The notes below the pieces were generated by a model, which saw nothing but the letters and a program-made list of their open reading frames with translations, did no database searches and was not told the origin of the DNA. A DNA stretch of 64,000 nt from Pratylenchus scribneri (lineage: Eukaryota; Nematoda; Chromadorea; Rhabditida; Pratylenchidae), in NCBI GenBank assembly GCA_030063045.1, contig JAQSEB010000041.1, forward strand, positions 2,163,501 to 2,227,500. Direction: 5' to 3'. Each line of letters opens with the position of its first letter. Position 1 is the first letter of the stretch. The position numbers and the translations under genes are program-made. Positions 12,501-24,003 of the stretch are shown one piece after another.

Positions 12501-13911
12501 TTACAATTCATTCCTTCCAAAAATTGCTTTTCCTCATTTTATAATTTAATTTGATATTTCCAATTTTTGCCATCTGCCATTAAATATTTGCGGTTTTCAC
12601 ATTGCATGTCACAAAAATTTTTTACCGCATAAATTTAAATTCGTCTTAAAAACCGCAGAATTGAATATTGAATTTGTGAATATTGGGTGGATTTTGGGGC
12701 CATAAAATTGGAAGGGGAAATGAGCCATCCTCCTCTCAATTTGGAGTCAGTTTGGCCAAGAATTGGGCCACTTGTTCCAGCACATTTTTATTAGTGGGAA
12801 TTGGAGGAAGGAAGGGAATTGGCCATCGATTGACTTATTATTGGATGGAGGGGGCAGGAGGCCTTGTTCGACCCCAGGCGATAATCCCCCCAATATCGAG
12901 AATTGGAGGGAAGGCGATAATCCGCCCTCGGATTAATGGATTAATCAGATATTTTAAGGGAGACAATCCAGTACAAATGCGGGAATTGGCTACGGGTACG
13001 GGGGGGGGGGGGGGGGGGGAAGGGAATTAATTGGAAAAGGTTGAACAATGCACATTTGAATGGATGGAGTATGGGGGTCAATTTGGGTGGTTCAAGTGGA
13101 AGTTGGAGGGGTGGAATTAATCCAGGGAATATGAAGATTTCAAGGTCAAATATGGGCCAGGCAAACCCATTTAAAATATAAAATTATTAATGTAGAGAAT
13201 ATTTGTCTAATTAACTATTTATAACTAATTAACATTAAAATTTAGGAATATTTTGCTATAAAATTAGTCCATTTTCCTCCCATTTGTTGTTTTGTACTCA
13301 AATCTTATACCCAACTTATTAAAATTGGCCTTGTTTCTGTCGGGCGCAAAACAAACTTTTGTGCGGTTGCGCGCGAGCAGAGGAAATTATAATTACCGTC
13401 AATTATTCGGCCAGCCTCCTCTTATTCCATTCCATCTTTTCGCCTTTTTGGCTTTTAGCCACCCACCCAAAATAGAATCCCCGAAATCCGCTTGCCGCCT
13501 TTCTTCCCATCCCATTTTGGTGTAATTATATGTGGATGGGAGGGGAGGGAGGGAATGATGCAAAGAGGAACAAAGGCAAAGGCCAAAAATGCGATCGGCG
13601 GCCAAATTTGATGTGTTATTCGGCCCCAAGGGAGCATCAAGAAAAGAAGAAAAGAAGAAGTGGTTTGCGGGAAATGTGGGAACATTGTTTTGTTGGGGGC
13701 AAAATGAATAGCCTTGAATATTGAGGGGGAAGGAGGAAACCATTTTGGGATGTAAAAGAGGAAACAAATATTCAAACCCTTTTAAAAATATTAAAATGAT
13801 TTATTTATTTTATTTGCACATTTAAAATGGAATTAAGTATATTCAAGTGAATTGGTTGCACAATAAAATGAATGGCATAAATTGAGGGGAATTTTGGTGG
13901 GGTAGGGGACA
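6519..13911. other. 7.4-kb stretch without a recognisable gene
   Basis: Open frames here are short, occur on both strands at once and match no family I know. Non-coding structure seen: G-runs of 10 at 8266-8275, 11 at 9257-9267, 18 at 11099-11116 and 11 at 11314-11324; a C-run of 10 at 11208-11217; and a local diverged direct duplication (about 9775-9905 and 9915-10050, both with AAGAAGTCGATTATGG). The segment 7760-8053 is open in several frames at once, which suggests composition rather than coding. Lineage-specific genes with small exons cannot be excluded. Confidence 0.5.
13000..13019. repeat. 20-base poly-G tract
   Basis: An uninterrupted run of 20 G on the plus strand in otherwise AT-rich DNA. 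With a run of 19 at 43624-43642 it is among the longest of eleven G or C runs of 10 or more in the window. Such runs can form G-quadruplexes and are prone to deletion. Confidence 0.95.
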
Positions 13912-14250
13912 ATTGAGTACTTGTAATGGTTTTTGGCCCATAACACAGTGAGGCGATAACCAAATTGGGAAGGCGATATATCATTTAAAAGCCCAAAGTC
14001 TCCTCTAAAAAGTGGCCTATTTATAATTTGTAAATTTCAACTTTAATAAATGTTGTATCTCTTTGAGCGTAATAAACCCAAATTATTCTGACTTGGGGGA
14101 GGAAAAGCCTCTTTTTCTATAAATACCTTAAATTTTCATTAAAATAAGCCACTTTTTAGAGGAAACTTTGGGTTTCCGAATGACATACACCTTCCTAAAA
14201 TGGTTGCTTCCTTGTAAGTTATGACCAAAAAAGAACTCATGTACTCAATC
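13912..14250. repeat. P-family palindromic element, copy 1
   Basis: Nearly the whole element is an inverted repeat. The left end begins ATTGAGTAC and continues TTTTTGGCCCATAAC, AAGGCGATATATCATTT and CCTCTAAAAAGTGGC; the right end reads GCCACTTTTTAGAGG, GACATACACCTTCC, TTATGACCAAAAAA and GTACTCAAT. Related copies lie at 18049-18405, 36955-37805 (interrupted), 42305-42425 (half) and 52545-53590 (interrupted). Probably a foldback or MITE-type non-autonomous transposon; no target duplication was established. Confidence 0.8.
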
Positions 14251-14337
14251 GTCATATTTCAAATTGGGGTGGACTATAAATGTAAATGTGTGAAAAATGT
14301 GGCAAAATGTGAATTTCCAATACAATTTGTTGGCCCA

Positions 14338-15228
14338 TCAAAACAATTTGGCACAAATCCATCCCCAAAGGCCACTGCCACTGCTCCTTTTTGCCGCCTC
14401 CTTTCGGCTTTTGATTTGTGCCTCCCATCGGTCGGCCATTGCCAAAAGTTGGGTGGCAATTTCGGCGCAAATGTTGGCCAATTCATCGTCCACTTCCTCC
14501 TCATCCACTTCATCAATTTGGCTAATCCATTCGCATTGCTGCTCTTCTGCATCCGTTTGGGTGCCAATGGAGCGGCGGCCAACATTTCGGCGGCGCTAAA
14601 ATGGAAAAAGGAATTTAATGGGGAAATTGGAAAGAATGGATTGGTTGGCCAATCAAATTGGGAAAAAACCACAAATGCCGCATTTCTTGCCAAAAGAATT
14701 GGGGAATTAAAAATGAATAAGAAAGAAAATGCCATCATCTAATTTCTCATTTTAGGCCTTTTTTTCGTGTTAATTGGTACATTGAGAAAGGGAAAGAAAA
14801 GGAAGACTGCCCCATCTCCAAAATATACTAATATTAATGCCATCTTTTTAGTAGGGTTTTCACCTCTTTGTGGGAATTTTTGAAATCAAATCTCAATGCC
14901 ATGATCCATGGCTAATGAATGGCCCATCCCCTAATTAGAAAAGTTGGCCCATTGCCTCCACCTTTCGTTGGCTCGTTGATTCCTCCTCTTCCTCCTCCCT
15001 CCATTGTTGTTGGCCAATTGTTGTTTTGTTGGCCTTTTTGTGTGTTGGCCTCATCAATGGGAATGAATGGGCGGAGGACATCATTTCACCGTTGTCCATT
15101 TCCAAATGATGAAATTGTTGGGCAAATGGGTCAGCCGGCAAATCGCCAAGGGAAAGGGCACATCGCAATCGCAAAGGGGATTGGAGCAACATTGGATGGG
15201 AATGGCCCGGGAGCCAATATGTGAACAT
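14338..15228 (-). CDS. Candidate two-exon gene with acidic region and TQT motif
   Basis: Exon 1 (15228-14962, 89 codons) would join exon 2 (14595-14338) in phase 0, using a GTGGAG donor and a CATTTTAG acceptor, for about 174 residues. The end of exon 1 is Glu-rich. Exon 2 carries SIGTQTDAEEQQ, which fits the TQT-type binding motif of dynein light chain LC8, then an acidic helix (DEVDEEEVDDELANICAEIA) and a basic tail. No family is recognised and no signal peptide is seen. Support is the in-phase join and the protein-like composition of exon 2. Against it, other frames are open as well and the start is unverified. Confidence 0.35.
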
Positions 15229-17004
15229 CTTTAAAAGTAAAGGAAAATGAATAATTGAAAAATCGGGGGAAAAAGGGGATTTTAATGAAAATTATGCCAC
15301 TTTTATAAGACAACTTATAAGTAATTCAATTTAATTCACTGACCATCTTGTCGGACAATTAATGTGCTTAGGATGAATAATGTATGTCCAGTAGTTTTGT
15401 ATTTAACTTGGAATATAAATTTTGTGGTTAATTTTGCTGAAATTTAGGGAAAAATGAGAATGCGCACAAATTTGGAAGAAGAACAAATTTGAGGAAAATG
15501 CGGGGAAATGAATGAATGAATGGGGAATGGGTGGCGAACGGTAGATTTTGGGGAAGGGAAGGAAGCATTTGGGGCGGAGCAATTGGATGATGTTTGGCCC
15601 TGGAAATGAGGGGTTTGTGTGAGTGGCCATTTCCTCTGGGGCTGCACCGGTACTGGCAAGTGCCAACATTTCCCCTCGGCACATTTTCCTCTTGGCCCCG
15701 CCCATTGGCACATTTCCTCCTTCCCTTGGGGGGTGGATTGTTGCGCGCCCATTTCCTCCCTAAATGAACAGCCAAAAATTGGGGGAAACGGGGTCAACCT
15801 CCACTCTTTCCTTATAAATGAGAACATTTTGGTGGGTAATTGTTTCGAAAGAAGCTGGTGGGTGAATGAGACGATGATCAAATGACACATTTTGGGAGGA
15901 AGGGATACGGAGATTGGATGGCGGGAAAGGGGAAATAATGCGCGAAGAAATATTAAGGGGATTTGAGGGATGCTGAATATGGTTTAAAAAATTTTTCATT
16001 GCCAAATTTTAATTATTTGTTTGAACAAACAAGCGGAATTAAAAAAAACAAAATTATTTGTTTGGGAAATATTCGTCAACATTCTCGTATTCTTTCTCTG
16101 ATTCAATCAAACCAATTCCCCTTTTTGCCCAAATTTATATGGTCAACGAAGAATGCCGAAGTGCTCCATCGAATTGGGCACAAAATTGACCCACTCCACA
16201 ATAAATGGTGCGAATAAATGCCGCCAATAATAAGCGGGTTTTTGTTCTTTTATTGCGCAACAAATTCGCCCCCTTTTGAATATTTGGATTGATCATGAAT
16301 AATTGAATGGATGGGAATTGGATGAATGTAGAGTGGATTGATGAAGAGAGAGGAAATGGGTATAATATAAATTGTTGCCTAATTTTATGAATTAAATTGG
16401 TCAAAACTCGGCCAAATCAAAATATTTATTCATTCATTTTATATTGCCTTGGCTCATTTTTGCCTTTTGAACTTTGTGTAATGCCGCCACTTTTCATTGT
16501 TTTGCCTCTTTTCGGCCATTTAATGATCGGCAAGAAAAGAAAGCGGGCAGTCGAAATTGAACCGGGAAATGGTCATTAAATGGGTCAATCCATTGCAAAA
16601 ACGGACAATGAAAATTGAAAGGGGAGGGAATGGATTGCGCGAATGGACGGCGGCGGCCAATTATTCGGCCATTTTCCCCTCTTCCATTCCTTTTTACTGT
16701 GGATTGGAAGCAGTGGCAATGGCCTTTGAGAAGGGCACCGCGCTCGGATTTATGGCCTCATCCCCATGGAAGGGAAGGAAGATTAATTCGACTCATCCCC
16801 CCCCCCCTTCCTCCATCAAATCGTCCACTCTTTGATCCTGCCCTTTGGCAACCAACCATTTCCGCTTATTTTGGCAACAATCCCAGGCCAATTCCCTTGG
16901 AGGAAGCCCCATTTTTTTCTGTTGTTTTTTGCCAATTGCCAATCTGTCTTTCCCCTTTATTTATCCGCTCTTCAATTTATGGATTATCCCATTCCTTCCC
17001 TTTT
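15229..17004. other. No recognisable gene; G/C-rich patches
   Basis: Overlapping open frames on both strands around 15440-15890 and 16560-17060 share no family signature. A short P or minisatellite-like sentence (AAGCGGAATTAAAAAAAACA) sits near 16030. A C-run of 11 lies at 16797-16807. I cannot support a gene here. Confidence 0.4.
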
Positions 17005-17532
17005 TCATTGTTTTCTTTCTTTCAAGGGTGAATATAATTTTGGCAGATGCGCTAAAATGAAGTGGAAAATGCGCGCATGAAAGGAAATGGCTGTTGAATT
17101 ATTTCCACCATTTTCCGGTGAATAATTATTCTTTTCATCTCCAATATTGTCTCGAGTCGTTCCCGCTAAACGGGATTCCGCTTTTTTCAAATTTTCATCA
17201 AATCCGTCGCTCAATTCTCTTCTCAACATTTTCATTTTCTTTTCCTGCGCTTTTCCAAAAACCTCGAACCGATTCTGCCAAATTTTCGCCTGATCAATTT
17301 GATTCTGCTCAATCCTTGCAAAAAGAGTTCTCATCTCATCCAACAAATTATTTGCATTTTCGTTTCCGAAAGCACGCTTGGGAATTTTATTTGCAGCTGC
17401 AATTTCCTCCGGTTTGTTTTGAAGGGTCTTTGAATTATCGGTTCTTTCCGAATTATCATTGACGCCATCTTCCACCTCCAGATTATTTGAGCTGCTCACA
17501 AACCTCCTTTTGTTGTCTCGGGGAACGACCAT
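17005..17532 (-). CDS. Uncharacterised 175-residue coiled-coil ORF
   Basis: Single uninterrupted frame from ATG at 17532 (an upstream ATG at 17586 would add 18 residues). The N-terminal third is polar (SSSNNLEVEDGVNDNSERTD). The middle is a long charged helix with heptad-like spacing (LLDEMRTLFARIEQNQID, RFEVFGKAQEKKMKMLRREL), and the tail is Asn-rich then hydrophobic. No signal peptide. Absence of introns in an intron-rich genome and the lack of recognisable neighbours make a degraded transposon-derived (gag-like) ORF a possible explanation, but no transposase, reverse transcriptase or terminal repeat is visible. Function unknown. Confidence 0.45.
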   Translation of the reverse strand: MVVPRDNKRRFVSSSNNLEVEDGVNDNSERTDNSKTLQNKPEEIAAANKIPKRAFGNENANNLLDEMRTLFARIEQNQIDQAKIWQNRFEVFGKAQEKKMKMLRRELSDGFDENLKKAESRLAGTTRDNIGDEKNNYSPENGGNNSTAISFHARIFHFILAHLPKLYSPLKERKQ

Positions 17533-18048
17533 GGCAAATGATTTTTTGAAATGTAGATAGAGCTTAACTCTATTGTAGAAAAACAACAGCCAGTTGAGGG
17601 CGATCTTGATTCGGTGCTACCAAGTGCAATCGTGCGCAGAATTTGGAAGGGCTGGACCCAAACCCAAACAAAGATTTATTCAATAATAAAATAGAGAATA
17701 AGCTTTATTTATTTATTTATCAATTTAATTTATAAAAAAATATAAGTGAAGTGTGTATGCATTGGGGAAAATCTCAACTTGGGATTTGGGAATGACATTG
17801 GATCCAAAATATAAATAAAATGATAACAAATATTTAAATTAAGTCGAGTGGTCCTTCTTCATTTATTACAGTATTTTATGTAGAAGTATCAATTTCCATC
17901 AGTGAATTGGTTGAACTTTGAATGAATGGAATAATCCAATTGAAAAACATCCAAAACATATGGAAACAGATGTTGACAAATTAGATTTCTGGCAAAACTC
18001 GATTTAATCCTTCAAATTATGCCTAAAGTTTAATTGTTGACAAATTGG
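17533..18048. other. Non-coding spacer
   Basis: AT-rich sequence between the coiled-coil ORF and the P element. No ORF, repeat family or RNA gene recognised. Confidence 0.5.
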
Positions 18049-18405
18049 AGTAGGCAAAAATAAATTGAGTATTCCGATTAGTTTTTAGCTCATATCTCAA
18101 CGAGGCAATAGCCAATTTAGAAAGGCGATATACCATTGGAAAGCCCGAAATGCTCTCCAAAAAGTGCATATTTAAAATTTATAAAATTTAGCTTTTAAAA
18201 AATGTACACGTCTTTGAGTGTAATAAATCCAAATTATTCAAACTTGGAAGGAGAAGTCGCTTATTTTACAAATCATTATAAACGTTTCAAAAATTAAAAT
18301 AAGACACTTTATAGAGGACATTTAGGGCTTTCAAATGACATATCGCCTTTCCGAATTGGTTGCTTTCTTCTCGAGATAGGGCCAAATGAAAGGGCCCAAG
18401 TTCTG
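18049..18405. repeat. P-family palindromic element, copy 2
   Basis: The left arm has ATTGAGTATTCC, CATATCTCAACGAGGCAATAG and AAGGCGATATACCATT; the right arm mirrors it with GACACTTTATAGAGGACATT, GACATATCGCCTTTCC and CGAGATAGGGCC. The intact centre contains AATAAATCCAAATTATTC, which in copy 52545-53590 is the place where the minisatellite sits. Confidence 0.8.
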
Positions 18406-19659
18406 AATAGCCTGTTTTCAAATAAATTGACCAAAATGCCGTTGGCAACAATCACAATTCCCTTCCTTCCTTTAGAATTTAAATGTAATTGAATTCATTC
18501 ATTCCACAGTCAATTCAATTCCCTAATATTCTTCTTCTTCCATTGACCATTTTGCTGGATGATTCGTTTCCGCCCAAATTGTGGCCATTAATCAAAGGTA
18601 GAGTGGATTTAAAGCCCAAATAAAGGTCCCCTCCCCCATCCATGAATTATTCCGCCAAAGGAAGGATGAATCCAGAGGGCACTTAATCCAGAGAGGGGGC
18701 ATAAATCCGGCACAAAAAGAGGGGGCGATGAGTTTTGGTGGGCTTCCCTAAAGGGCCAATAATGTGGGTGAATGGAGCGAACAGGTTGGAAAATGGGAGG
18801 GGGCGGAAATTGGCACAATGAAATGAAGAGGGCGGAAATGGGTCAAAAGGGAATACCAAAAGGGAATTGGGAAAGTTTGTGGTGGACGGTGACCACTCGA
18901 TCGGCCAAATTATGCAATTTTGTGAGGGCCACAAAAGAGGGAATATCCCACATTGATGATGCCGGTGGAGTGGATGAATGAATGGGCGGCATAAATCCTT
19001 TTGGGAAGAAAATTTTTGGGTTGCCAAAACTTTGCCCCATACAATGAATGATTATGGTTGGAAATGGGCCAATAATGTGGACATTGCGTGCCACAAAAAT
19101 GAATGCAAAATTATTTGAAAAAGACTATTGAAGGAAGGCTTTTGGCCGCCAAATTTGTGAGTCAATTTATCTTTGTTTTATTTGGACAATGGAAAACACC
19201 AAAAATAACATTTAAAAATGAACTTCAAAGCAAATTTGGCCGAATGAAATATTAACCGGCAGTCTTATCGCCTCCAAAACGCAACATTTTTATTCGGTGG
19301 CGACCACAAAAACAACTCGTAAATCAGCGGTGGGGGCCCCCTCTTTCCCCCAACAAAAGAATTGGGGCTACCGCTGAAAGGCCCATTAAGCGGCGACGGC
19401 GACCGACCTTTTGCACCAACAAAAAGGCAATTAAGGAAGGAGGGGGGAAGGGGTTTGGCGGCACAAAAATGGGGGAACATTCCACCGGGCACCCGACACA
19501 GACGACCAATGGACACTCCATAATTCACTCGAGGTGGGGAGAGGGGAAGGATCAAATGTGGCTGAAAATGGATAAAATTGATTGTAAGACAAAAGGAATT
19601 TTCGGGCCATTGTTAAGGGAAAAGAAGGCCAAAATACTTGGCCATTGCTCCCCTTTAGC
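18406..19659. other. No recognisable gene
   Basis: Several short frames are open (for example minus 18843-19094, with a helix-like DIPSFVALTKLHNLADRVV segment, and minus 19265-19555). None has convincing splice sites, a start or family similarity, so no CDS is called. A lineage-specific exon around 18850-18960 on minus is possible. Confidence 0.35.
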
Positions 19660-19950
19660 CAATTTAGGGCTAAAGTGGTTCGGGGCGAGAGTGGGTTTTG
19701 ACTCCAGCCCTGGGCCTTCGCCGGAGGTCTAATAAGCCCCCAAAGGCCAAATGAACGGGGATAGGGATTTTAAGGAATGAACTTCAAATTATTCTTTATT
19801 TAATTGTGCCAAAAAAATATGATAATAATATGAAGGAAAAAAATTAGGAGAGGAAAAAAGAGTGGGTTTAAAAAGGCAGATTGGGACGATATTTGATTGA
19901 TTGGGTGACGGGATTAATGATTGGGCAAAAGTTGGGGTACAGTAGTACAA
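19660..19950 (-). repeat. Dispersed repeat D, copy 2
   Basis: Inverted copy of the repeat at 1236-1515. Shared landmarks include CCGGAGGT, CTTCAAATTATTCTTTATTT, AAAAAGGCAGATTGGGACGA and a TACTGTACC-type end. The two copies are clearly diverged, so the element is not a recent insertion. Confidence 0.7.
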
Positions 19951-21598
19951 GTGGGAAAAACCCTTTTAGCCATTGATGGCATTCACAAAATAGATTCATC
20001 CAATTCATTCCTCTGATTCTGTTGGGCAAATTTCCAATGCCAACATAAAAGGAGATTAATTGGAGAAAGTGGCGGCAAATTGGATAGTCAATCGAGAAGA
20101 GCGAACAATTTTGATGGCCCAAAAAGGGATCATTTTGCTGGAGCCCATCTTTTTTGGACATAAAAGGAGATTGCGCGAAAATTGGCCAATTGCTTCTTTT
20201 GTAGCGCTTTTTTTACGGCGCCAATTCCGCCTCTTTCCCACGGCCCACATCCATCCTTTGGGGCCAAGGATTGACTGGGAGGGGATGGATCCAATTGCCA
20301 AAAGGAGGTTACACCACAAAGCCAAATTGTCATTGAGGATGGACCCAAAATTCGAGACCAATAAAGAAGGTCAAATTATAAACCATCCAATCCATGTTAT
20401 TTTTGTCTCTTTGATGAATGCGCTATTGGCCAAAAAAGGAGTCAAATATCACATTAAATGTATCTCCCAATGTTTTGAATCTTTTCCACCAAATCCAATT
20501 TTCAACAAAAATTCAGCACATCTTAATTTCGCGCATTTCTCTCAACAAATCAATTTTGTACGGCTGAATGAGGCCCACCACCTCTTTTATTTGGAAGGGG
20601 GAATTGTGTTTGGTTTTGGTGGACTTATTAGCCTCTCCATTGGTCGAAATAATTTGCACAACGGAGGAAGGAGGGGGTACGGATTTCCTGGCTAGGTTCA
20701 ATTAGGCAATGAATGGAATGGAATTGGGGCCCAAAGAGTGCAATCCAAATTTTGGGGGTGGCTGGCTGCCAGGCACAAATTAATTATTTTAGAAGATAGC
20801 ATTGAGCATATTTCCTGCTGTTTTGAGTGGATTGAAGGGGCTTGGGGGAGGGGATGGGACACCTGCTAATTGCTTCCTCCTCCAAGGCAATAGAATAATA
20901 ATATTTATTTGTCCGGCACAATGCAAGGGGGATACGGTCAATATGGGAGTGTTTTGGGATGAAGCATTAACCGGAGAATTGATTAATGATAACAAGAAGT
21001 TTGGAATTTGGAAGATAAAAACAAGGCAAATTTGATTAAAAATGGACGTCAAAAACAATTGAAAATTCTTGTAAATTCAACAAGCCGACGAATGAATTTG
21101 ACCTGTCAATCTAGTGCTGCTGGAGGCATATCGGATGAAAAAAATCTCGACTTTGATTATTTAGAATTAATTTTCCCGTTAAATTACTTCAAGCTTCATC
21201 ATCACTCCACTCACATCATTAGGGACTGGATTTTTAGGTCACAAAAATCCCAAAATGGTGACCCTTATTTAGGCTTTTTCGGGAAATTTGACAAAATAGG
21301 TCTCAAAACCCCAAAATATTAATAGGTAATTGGCTTTTTATTGCAATTTAAAATGAAATTTTCCCTCATCCTTATTTTTACCCCATAAAAGTGGGAATGA
21401 AATTTCAATAATTTATCGTCTACAACTACACTGAATGTTTTCAAAAATTTATTTATTCAAAACAAAATAAAGTTACAAACAATAATCAATAATACAAAAC
21501 AATAATATGAATGAACAAAAAAAAGAAAACAACAATTGAAGAAAAATACAACAATAATGAAGAAAAGTGTGTTCGACATCAAATTCTGCATTTTTAAT
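19951..21598. other. No supported gene; one long unassigned frame
   Basis: A 211-codon plus frame (20060-20695) is open but has no family signature, has an overlapping open minus frame, and its codon use looks like the surrounding non-coding DNA. No introns or signal peptide support it. The rest holds short frames only. Confidence 0.4.
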
Positions 21599-22372
21599 TT
21601 AATCTTCCTGTTTCTCGCCAATTTTTTGAACATCTTCTGCTGCCGGCATCCCATATTTCTTCATGATTTCCGCCTCTCCCAGTCGTCCATCGCGCATATA
21701 GACCTGAAAATTTAGCAAATAAGTGTTGAAAAAAGCAATAATTGATTGAACTCACATTTTGGCCCCAGTCGAGATATTCATCAACTAATTTCTTGTAATA
21801 GGCGGCTTCTTTCGCATTTTGTCGTCCACTTGCGGTTGAAGAGAAGGCATCACCAATTCCAAAAGTTGCATAGACATTGGCCCGTCGTTGCATTGAATCC
21901 TGCTCATAATCCTTGAGGACGGTCGATGCCCGGATGCCATTTGCGCCGCACAGCTCAACGATCACATTGTATTGGCCCTAAAAAATAATGTAATTTTTAA
22001 ATATAAGGTCCCCGGGTTTTTACCTGAATTTCCTTTTTCGAGCTAAGCATTTTCAGAGTCATCGCCAGGTTTCCAAGTGATGGCAGCGGGTGTTTCTTGC
22101 AATGGATACGCACAATCAGACAAACTGAAAAACAGAAAATATTATTAAAAATGAACCAAATTGAATAAAACTCACTCATGAACAGCGCAGTGGCAACGGC
22201 CAGCACAAGATTGACGCATAACATGACCTGAAATTTAATTGGATTTTTAAATGAATTTAGCTTTAAAATCACTTACGAATATGGGTATAGGCATGCCAAA
22301 TGTACGTTCAATGAAATTCGGCACAATTTTGTTGGAAGAATAGGTAGAAGGGAAAGCCGTCGTTGTATTCAT
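21599..22372 (-). CDS. Single-pass membrane protein, unrecognised family
   Basis: Five exons give about 191 residues: ATG at 22372, then GT..AG introns that keep frame throughout, and stop at 21599-21601. The N-terminal 32 residues are polar (NTTTAFPSTYSSNK) and ectodomain-like. One membrane helix follows (VMLCVNLVLAVATALFM, continuing CLIVRI), then a basic stretch (HCKKHP) that fits a cytoplasmic face. The C-terminal 110 residues are hydrophilic and helical (ELCGANGIRASTVLKDYEQD, EAAYYKKLVDEYLDWGQN). No family recognised. It diverges from the Thr-rich gene at 22774 with a 401-bp shared upstream region. Gene structure is well supported; function is unknown. Confidence 0.75.
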
Positions 22373-22773
22373 TGTAGAAATATTTGGGAAAGAGAGGATT
22401 TGATATTTGTGAAAAGAACTGATAAATTAAAGAGATTATAAGGCTGCTTAAATACTAATTTGGTGGAGTCGAGCAGAATTATGAGAGGTTAATATACTGT
22501 ACTGGTTACAATACAATTTAGGATAAAATGTCAATAACTTTTTTTCTTTTTATTACCCTCCATATTTGACCTACTATTTCGTTTGAAATCGATCGATAAG
22601 CGAATCTATCGAGATTCGAGAGCTCGAGCAAGTTAAATAGTTTAGGTTTTGGTTCTAGTTCACTTCCTTTTCTTGATCCTTTCTCCTTGGTTTGTCAAGA
22701 AAAAAACCAATCAAACTATAGAAATTTCAATCCATAAATTAAATTATATATTATTTATTATCATTCAGAAATA
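22373..22773. promoter_or_regulatory. Shared upstream region of two divergent genes
   Basis: 401 bp between start codons facing away from each other. It contains the palindromic stretch ATCGATCGATAAGCGAATC and GAGATTCGAGAGCTCGAGC near 22590-22630. A spliced-leader-type acceptor (CATTCAG, AG at 22767-22768) lies 5 bases before the plus-strand ATG. No TATA box can be singled out. Confidence 0.4.
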
Positions 22774-23645
22774 ATGCAAAAGCTAATATTATTTGTGTTT
22801 CTTTCTACTTTCTTGCTTGGATTGAGTCATGGATTTCGATGGGGATTCGCAGAAGAGGATCAAATTATGCCCAAACAGGTAAGTAATACATTCTCGCATA
22901 ATAATTATAATTAAAAATAAACTATGTTTAGGTCCGAAATGTCAGGAATGTTGAAATGGAGGCCACTAACGAAGGACCGGGAGAAGAAGCATCGGATCAA
23001 CCAGCGATGAGACCTCGACGGGAAGTGAATGAAGACGGTTCATCATCATCATCATCATCTGACAATGCGACAACTGGGGAGGCAACCACAATGGAAAAGA
23101 CGACTGAGGAAACTACAACAGAAGAACCAACGACGACTGCTGCTGAGGAAACTACAACAGAGGAACCAACGACGACCACTGCTGAGGAAACTACAACAGA
23201 AGAACCAACGACGACTGCTGCTGAGGAAACCACAACGGAAAAAACAATAAATGCCTCAATCATAACTACACCATATGTGCCAACTACGGAGATGATTATT
23301 TTGCCTGGTCGTATTTGGATCCAATATGAAAATGGCACTATTACGGATGGTGATGGAAACGTTATAAAATTCGTAAGTTTTTCTTATTCAAAATATTTCG
23401 TATATAAACTATAACTATTGCTTTTTAAGGATACTGTCGAGCAATGCATCGAATACATCAATACGGATATGTGGCTCAACGGTTCATCCGACAAAAACCC
23501 AGAAGAATGTGCTGATGAATTATCGAATATGCAGCAAAGCTATGGGAAATGGTGGGCACTCGGTCTGGCATTCATAATATCAACTTGTGTGTCTTGCTGC
23601 TGTTGCTGTTTTTGTTCGTTTTTTCCCTTTTTAAAATTGAATTAA
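22774..23645 (+). CDS. Secreted or membrane-anchored Thr/Glu-rich mucin-like protein
   Basis: Three exons (22774-22878, 22932-23372, 23430-23645) in perfect frame give about 253 residues. A signal peptide (LILFVFLSTFLLGLSHG) is followed by an acidic region with seven Ser, then a tandem 13-residue repeat of the type ETTTEEPTTTAAE (four near-copies), which is a dense O-glycosylation target. A small domain follows with WIQYENGTITDGDGN and Cys (EQCIEYI, NPEECADEL). The C-terminus is a hydrophobic helix (WWALGLAFIISTCVS) ending in a Cys cluster (CCCCCFC) that could be palmitoylated. It looks like a cell-surface or secretory-granule mucin. No conserved family recognised. Confidence 0.8.
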
Positions 23646-24003
23646 TTTAAAATTTTAGGCATTGCACTTGATTGCTATCTTCAATATACTGACAACCATA
23701 TTCGATTATTTTCCAGATGATGAATGATGATGTGATGATATATTCAATTTGAATTAATTTATGTATTGTGCCCATTAATTTAATCATATTGTAAATAATT
23801 TTCAATTGTTTTTTTTTGTTGTGAAATATCCATCAGATAAATATATGAATGAATTTATATTTGTAATTATTTTTTAATTTTGTTTTATTACAAAGAAATA
23901 TTTTTTGTTTGAATTGGAATTGAAATAGCCAAATTTTTTGAATATAATTTACCTATTTTCCTTGTTAATGGGCATTATAAATTCTATTTTTCAGTAATAA
24001 AAA
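23646..24003. other. 3' region and upstream region of ADSS
   Basis: AT-rich spacer of 358 bp with a likely polyadenylation region of the Thr-rich gene. At its end TATTTTTCAG (AG at 23993-23994) lies nine bases before the ADSS start codon, a typical spliced-leader acceptor. Confidence 0.6.

Noticed and set aside
14221..14742. 173-codon plus ORF
   Set aside because: Starts inside the right arm of a P element and overlaps the better-supported minus exon at 14338-14595.
15444..15890. 148-codon minus ORF
   Set aside because: Two other frames are open over the same span and no family or splice support exists.
20060..20695. 211-codon plus ORF
   Set aside because: No domain, no splice structure, overlapping open frames on minus, composition like the non-coding surroundings.
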